A stretch of 64,000 nucleotides of DNA from Sthenelais limicola (Eukaryota; Annelida; Polychaeta; Phyllodocida; Sigalionidae): assembly GCA_942159475.1 (NCBI GenBank), contig OW804099.1:2256486-2320485 (forward strand), in the 5' to 3' direction. Shown here one piece after another: positions 58,520 through 64,000 of this stretch. The position numbers and the translations under genes are program-made. Position 1 is the first letter of the stretch. Every line of letters begins with the position of its first letter. The notes beneath the pieces are model-generated. The model saw nothing but the letters and a program-made list of their open reading frames with translations, was not told the origin of the DNA and searched no databases.

Positions 58520-58930
58520 ACATGTGATGTCTTTTAGGAAAACGAGCCACAAGTCACAAAATTGACATTTTTGACAGAATTATTTTTACAAGATCTCTTT
58601 GTAAGAATGTTCTCAGTTTTCATCTAATGCTCAAAGTCATATAAGTGTGAGGCGAATTTTAATACTGAGTGATTAATATATTCGTTCATTTCTAAGCTCA
58701 TTCTATAGAGCGTGATCAGTTACTTTACTAGTAATTGTCCATCCACATGGCAAATCTTTTGTTCAAAAATAATAGTATAAAGAATTTCTCTTTTAAAATA
58801 TAGAGACAGTTAGTGGATGTTCTAGTGTTTGCCATCATTATAATCGGCTTGATCTCATCATTACAAATAAGGTGATATCAAAATCCATTTGTTGAGATAA
58901 TTGACTATTTTCCTAAAACACATCACAAAT
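58520..58930. mobile_element. Family B MITE, copy 11
   Basis: Mirrored ends ACATGTGATGTC and AACACATCACAAAT; orientation as in copy 1. Confidence 0.8.
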
Positions 58931-60428
58931 GACATGATTTTACTGGTATAGGTGATCTTACTGAATAGTCTCCAATATATTGAAATACTCAATCCATGTT
59001 TTCCAATTTTGTGACTCATTAACTTCAAAAGGGTCCCCACTAGATGCACTTAAGCAACTGGATAAGGTTAAAGGACCAGGTGTTGAAATTTAATGTTCCA
59101 AACGCAGTTCCGAGATATAATGTATGTATAATGTTTATTTCCGAAGACAGTACATGATACAAATTTAAGATAGTTTACATTAGAAATGGGTCGGTCTTCT
59201 TCTATTAATATAAACTCAGAGAGAAATACTTCTTCCATTTGTCTTTTATTCTTCCTTGTGTGTTCGGTTGAAGACCTTGCTTCCTCAACCCAAATAAGAA
59301 CAGGAATATCAAGATATATCAATAATTTATAGCATAAGATGATGTTTTGTTTGCAAACTCAAACAGGAATAATTATTAAATATAACATCAATATGAATGC
59401 AGGTTCACCATAAATGGTGAACGGTTTAAGTAATGGTAAACTTGGTAAACGTCCGGAAGGTATAACATGAATGGTTAATTAATGATAAATTACTAAGTTA
59501 TGTAAAGTTAAAATATCGCTCCACCTTGTATACCCTAAGGGCCATCCAGAGGTACTACATAACTTGGGAGGTGTCTGGAGACTAAGGTTTCCATTGGCAG
59601 AGCTGGAGCCGGAGCCAAAACTATCCGGGGCTCAGTAGAAATATTCAAATATCTTTTCTATACAGGGATTGTTACACAAATAGTAAAACCACATTTTGGA
59701 TATTTACTGTCCAGGTTCACATTTTCCATCTCACAGCCATCCATCCATGTTAATGTTGAGGTTTGATTCTACAGCATGGCTATTGTGGCCTGTTAGGAAA
59801 ACAATGATTGAAATGAAAACTAATTCAGGGAAGTACTGAATTGTTTGTAGCATTTTGTTATAATAATATTATTTTTAGCAGATGGTTCAAATGCCCAGCC
59901 TGCCATAATTCTTATAACTTGTTTTATTTCAATAATCATTGAGTTTTCAGCTACAACAACAGATTCTTTCTCAGAATGTGATAGCCATATTTAGTATAGC
60001 AAGAAATTGAATGTCCAAATTGAAATATTATTCAACAATAAAGGTCAACATATGGCCAATATAGCAGGATGTAAAAAGTGTTCTGGAAAACCTTTAGAAA
60101 TAACTCATAAATGTAGGTTTTTTAGCATCTTGGTCTTTACCACAATGTGATGTGAGAAACTAATGCAATTTGCCCAGAAATTTGGTGTTCTAGTAGTCGG
60201 AAGAATGAAGTCAGAGATCAGTAATAGTCATCAGCTCAAGCCCAGGCAAAGAATGTCAGTAGCTTGGCGACCACCTTTATTTATACTTGAGCATTGTACC
60301 TAATTCATTCACTAACAAGGGTTCCTGGAAATATTCTCCCCTGCACTGGCCTATTCTGTCCTTCACCCAAATTCTGTCCTTCACCCAAATGAGTGATATA
60401 ATGAGTCATAACACTTGTTCTTACTCAC
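58931..60428. other. Intergenic or intron, nothing recognised
   Basis: If the apple-like exon at 60429-60721 is real, this is the intron that follows it on the minus strand. No partner exon could be identified. Confidence 0.4.
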
Positions 60429-60721
60429 ATTGACATCAGTAAATCTGCTGTCAGCAGTGAACACACTGGACTCCAGGTCAACAAAAGCTACAACATAGCC
60501 ACCAGAACCCCAGGTGCAGACTTTGGTCACACGATTATAGTTGTAGACTTCACAGTCATCAGTGAGGCACTGGGACATGCACTCAATTATATTCTGAACT
60601 GGTGTCATTCTCCTTAATTTAGGTGCCACAAATTCTACCCGGTAGTTCTTCCAACCTCTCATTTCTCTATCAACTCTTACAAGCGTTCTCTTCTCTTCCA
60701 ACATCTCCCATATCCAGGGTT
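60429..60721 (-). CDS. Single exon with apple/PAN-like domain
   Basis: On the minus strand a 293-base exon is bounded by an acceptor (TATATTTCTCAG) and a strong donor (GATGTCAAT/GTGAGT). It codes about 97 residues in one frame. The core ECMSQC, four residues, C, then YNYN and a later C gives the C-x3-C-x4-C and final-Cys spacing of apple/PAN modules, which bind proteins or sugars in extracellular proteins. A few residues before it are PWIWE and basic. Only this one exon is visible, so the gene is either mostly outside the window or a stray duplicated exon. The family call rests on the cysteine pattern and is moderate. Confidence 0.5.
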
Positions 60722-62589
60722 CTGAGAAATATAGTTCTAAATATCATGCACAATACTCAACAGTGACAACAAGTGTATGGCTCAACATGAAGTCAATACA
60801 GGCAATGCTCTAACCTGGTGCAGCCACTACCAAGCTGATGCAAAGACGATGCAAACACAATCTAATTAGCAGTAAACCAAGTCAATGAGGACCGTTTTTG
60901 GTAGCTGCATCATCTTGGCAACAACAATCAAACTAGGCTTGGCACCTATGGAACTAATTTTCTTGCTCTTATATGTAAAATCTCCATGACTTGTCATTGC
61001 CAAGGAGTTTAACTCCATTGACAATGCACAGATGCATTATCAAATTGGCACAAAATATCAAGCATGTTTACTTATCACCACTGGCACAGCCGGTGTTGGG
61101 CAATGACAAATAAATGAAAAGTCAATGAAGGGGTAGTCGACTAGCTCATTCTCATGGCATTTGTCAATTTTGTCAACAACTTTTCTAAGATTGTTAATGC
61201 CTTGGCCTTAAATGTAATAAAAACCAATAATAAAATAAACCATTCTGTCATTGTATTATATTGGATATTATTGTAAAAAGTTTATTATTAATTGTGATCA
61301 CTATTACGGGATTAATTTCCCGAGATTTGGCGTCTGAGGCATTTGTTTGAAAATAAACCCCAAGGTCTGTCAGGCGATTTTTGGATTCAATACTACTGTT
61401 TAAACACATATTAACAAATATTAGACCCTTAAAAAAACGTTTCAGATGTACTTACAGCATGAATAACTGCAATGATTTAGCTCCTCCACTCAAATACATG
61501 GGTTACTATTTTCCATCTTACACAGAAAGGACCGAGTCAAAACGCCGCCTTTATAACGTCAAAATCAGCATGTTTTACACAATTCAAACGATCACATTCT
61601 AATATTTAGTTTATTTTGCCTCTGTCAAACCAATATCACATATCTACTCTGATCCTAACTTCAGAATATTGGTGAAGTCAGCCGCACCCTCCATTCCATG
61701 AACAAACAAAGCTTCCACTTTTTGCATGCAACCAATGGAGCCCGGACACTAGCGCCCAGAAATCAGACGGTACGGCCCACACTACAAGTAGCTCAGGCTG
61801 CTTGCGTATTAGGGCCCAAAGGCCCAAGTGTCCGGGGCTCTAATGTCACGCGCCCAACAGACTTCTGGGTTACGAATGCCGTGTTCCGTGGGTCTAGGGA
61901 CTTAAAAACAAAATAAATACAAAATCTGAACCAGTAGATATGATTTTAATCAAGTTTTACTCCCCCCCCCTGATAGCAAAGTTGGAGTCCCGTGGCGATT
62001 TCAGAAGCCATAGGCTAAGTATTTATGTGGGAGCAAACAAGGCATACCGGAAAAGATGTTGAGACTTTCAGTATAGCCACTCTGTGCACGGAGCACTTTG
62101 CGTTGCATTGTGTACGGTAGTCTATATAGCGCACGGACGATTTCATTTTAAAGTGCCCACACGTCAACAAACTGAGACTTGCACGATGTCTACTCATACT
62201 GTCATCACATTATGGTGAGGCCTAGGCTGCAATTATTTGGATTATTCCCTATTTCGTTGCTCACCACCATTTAGCAAGCAGATCATGCTAAGTACAAGGA
62301 TATTTGGAACATTATCGGTGATTTTGGAGCTATTGTGTGGAGTTTTACAGAGCCTGGCCTGTTTCGTCTGATTGTCACTGACAGCAACACTGGGAGTCAG
62401 CCATTGTACGGTATCACAACATCGCTTGCACGATGTCTACCGTTGTCACGTTATTGCGAGCCCTATGCCCTAAAAACATCAAAATGGCTAATATTTCCAT
62501 CGGAAACAGTGGAGAATATACTTTTGGGTGACCAGGACTTCATACACGTTCCGAACTAAACGCGGAATCGACAACACACAACTAGGTGT
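60722..62589. other. Intergenic, one short inverted repeat
   Basis: GAGCCCGGACACT near 61739 is mirrored by AGTGTCCGGGGCTC near 61828, which may bound a 105-bp element. CTTGCACGATGTCTAC occurs at 62176 and 62425. No gene can be supported. Confidence 0.4.
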
Positions 62590-62710
62590 TTACTACATCT
62601 GAAAAATAATATTCTACATCCGAAAAATAATATTCTACATCCAAAAAATAATATTCTACATCTGAAAAATAATATTCTACATTCGAAAAATAATTTACTA
62701 CATCCGCTAT
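62590..62710 (+). repeat. 21-bp AT-rich tandem repeat
   Basis: Five to six copies of a unit with TCTACATCCGAAAAATAATA. Confidence 0.9.
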
Positions 62711-63016
62711 CATAAGTGAGTACATCCGGTCAAAACAGTAATTTATCACTATCCAAAACCCCAGCAGAATCCAAAGATCAGCTATTAAAAGGGAACAGTC
62801 CTCCAGCAATGGGTGGTTTTCAAGTCTCCTTGTGATTATTTACTGGTGGTCGTAGGGCTGTGATTAATTCCTCTTTTGTCACAAGAAAATATGTACACAG
62901 CATGCAGAGTGTAGGTTTAATAACTGTGCAGTTTATAGTTTTATGATAATGGCAACAGTAGAAACAGACCAAGTGACTCATTTGTTTTTGGAAAGGAGTC
63001 TTTCGGTTATTTGTTT

Positions 63017-63207
63017 CATTAAATGAGGAGGCGAAGAGTAAATTAAAATACATTTTGTTTATTATTTTGGGTAAAAGGGTTATAAAGATCCAGCGATGAA
63101 CATTTTCATTTGTTGAATAAAATAAATGGTGTATTATATCACATAAGTATCACATTGTCTGTTGAAATTGCTGGGTAATAAATAGTTGAAGATTAAAAGA
63201 GATAACC
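63017..63207 (-). repeat. Split direct repeat B2
   Basis: Second copy of the 191-bp repeat and the apparent outer end of the element. The perfect match points to a recent insertion. Confidence 0.95.
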
Positions 63208-63399
63208 CTTTGTGGGATAGTTTTGGTGGAGTCTTTTGGTAAAAGATTCAGGGCGGAGGGTGGGCGATTTCGCTTCTGACTAGGGTGCGAGCGAAGGTCC
63301 AAGTGGTGTGTCTGACAGACTTGGCCCAGAGTTCAGTTCTAAGTGGTGAAGGTGGCGCCACCCATTCAATGCCCTATAATGACACGTCATTATTAGCCT

Positions 63400-63590
63400 C
63401 ATTAAATGAGGAGGCGAAGAGTAAATTAAAATACATTTTGTTTATTATTTTGGGTAAAAGGGTTATAAAGATCCAGCGATGAACATTTTCATTTGTTGAA
63501 TAAAATAAATGGTGTATTATATCACATAAGTATCACATTGTCTGTTGAAATTGCTGGGTAATAAATAGTTGAAGATTAAAAGAGATAACC
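63400..63590 (-). repeat. Split direct repeat B1
   Basis: 191 bp, identical as far as I can compare to 63017-63207, offset 383 bp. Confidence 0.95.
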
Positions 63591-63601
63591 AAGGGGATTC
63601 G

Positions 63602-64000
63602 CTAAGCGAGTCGCTTAAGGGCGTGATGGACAGATGTTCTTGTGGAAGAGAAGGGGCGTATATACGACGCCACCGCGTCGGACGCCCACGTCCCGTGAGA
63701 TTTGACATCTTGGAGAGAGGCTCCGGCAGTGTTGTAAGCGTATGACGCCGACCCTCGGCGAAGGCTGTGTAAGGAGAAAAGGCGTGAATCAAGGTGCGCA
63801 GCTTTGAGAAGGCGCTTCCATTGAGTCACTATATAGTTAATGGTCATGTGTCGGGCGTTAGGGAATTGTAGTAGCGGGGAGCTCGACTCTCTTGTCGGCG
63901 CCTGTTTGTCGAGGCGTAGAAGGGCTCTGCGGAGGCAGAACACTGGATCATCTGTCGTCGGGACAAATAAGATCGTGGCCTGGCGCGATGATTGCATTGA
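63602..64000 (-). CDS. Tyrosine recombinase, C-terminal part
   Basis: The frame runs in from the right edge and ends at 63602 with 131 or more codons visible. It carries HSLRRGSASYAYN (the catalytic H-x-x-R box), then HGTWASDAVASY with the second His/Trp position and a tyrosine that fits the nucleophile. This is the C-terminal catalytic half of a phage-integrase-like recombinase of the DIRS/Ngaro type, which would integrate circular cDNA. The first catalytic Arg must lie upstream, outside the window. The visible ATG at 63997 is probably an internal methionine. No frameshift is seen in this part, and the context of identical split repeats suggests a young copy. Confidence 0.85.
   Translation of the reverse strand, partial: SMQSSRQATILFVPTTDDPVFCLRRALLRLDKQAPTRESSSPLLQFPNARHMTINYIVTQWKRLLKAAHLDSRLFSLHSLRRGSASYAYNTAGASLQDVKSHGTWASDAVASYIRPFSSTRTSVHHALKRLA

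Larger units (their letters stand above)
63017..64000 (-). mobile_element. 3' end of a DIRS-order (Ngaro/PAT-like) retrotransposon
   Basis: Read on the minus strand: a tyrosine-recombinase frame ends at 63602. Eleven bases later a 191-bp repeat begins (63590-63400), then 192 bp of other sequence (63399-63208), then an identical copy of the 191-bp repeat (63207-63017). The order matches B1-A2-B2 of the split direct repeats that end Ngaro/PAT-type elements. A1 and the RT/RNase H genes should lie beyond the right edge of the window. The assignment is inference from architecture plus the recombinase. Confidence 0.65.

Noticed and set aside
63837..63997. ATG at 63997 as true start of the recombinase
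   Set aside because: It lies three bases from the window edge and the conserved first catalytic Arg is missing, so the frame must extend beyond.

Overview
This window is AT-rich nuclear DNA from an animal, most probably a marine invertebrate. The evidence is a ten-exon gene with GT-AG introns, metazoan-type gene families, a very high density of short inverted-repeat transposons, a non-LTR retrotransposon, a DIRS-order tyrosine-recombinase element, minisatellites and long GA/CT tracts. Three runs of exactly 200 N (18060-18259, 36082-36281, 53921-54120), all next to low-complexity sequence, are assembly gaps. The phylum cannot be fixed from the sequence alone.

Layout. From 1 to 12.9 kb lies the gene-bearing part: a frame-broken SGNH-hydrolase gene on the minus strand (1900-2466), an 889-codon C2H2 zinc-finger protein with a CACTA/Plavaka-like DDE transposase core (3309-5978), four copies of a 142-bp repeat, a TATA promoter behind a 53-bp repeat array, and a complete ten-exon gene of the SAMD3-like family (8092-12270, 512 codons) followed by a decayed duplicate of its last exon. 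From 13.5 to 21.1 kb is a dense field of MITEs, several nested or fused. From 21.2 to 25.7 kb a tandemly duplicated 290-bp segment carries two insertions in one copy only: a 3.7-kb foldback element with 880-bp arms and a 220-bp hairpin MITE. From 25.7 to 31.4 kb is a 33-bp minisatellite with higher-order copies of about 1.5-1.8 kb. From 31.4 to 54.1 kb there are purine/pyrimidine tracts, hairpins, more MITEs and several promoter-like motif clusters, but no convincing complete gene. From 55.7 to 57.3 kb is a 5'-truncated non-LTR reverse transcriptase on the minus strand. At 60.4-60.7 kb a minus-strand exon has an apple/PAN-like cysteine pattern. At the right edge (63.0-64.0 kb) is the 3' end of a tyrosine-recombinase retrotransposon with repeats in a B1-A2-B2 order, as in Ngaro/PAT-like elements.

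Two short-element families dominate. Family A (about 235 bp, ends starting GGGTCAGATTTTCAG) has 12 copies, several with 4-bp target duplications. Family B (about 400 bp, ends starting ATATGTGATGTG) has about 11 copies. Minor families C to H occur once or twice. Most material after 13 kb is therefore repeats. The parts most worth a second look are the transposase-like zinc-finger protein, the SAMD3-like gene with its duplicated terminal exon, the interrupted tandem duplication, and the tyrosine-recombinase element.
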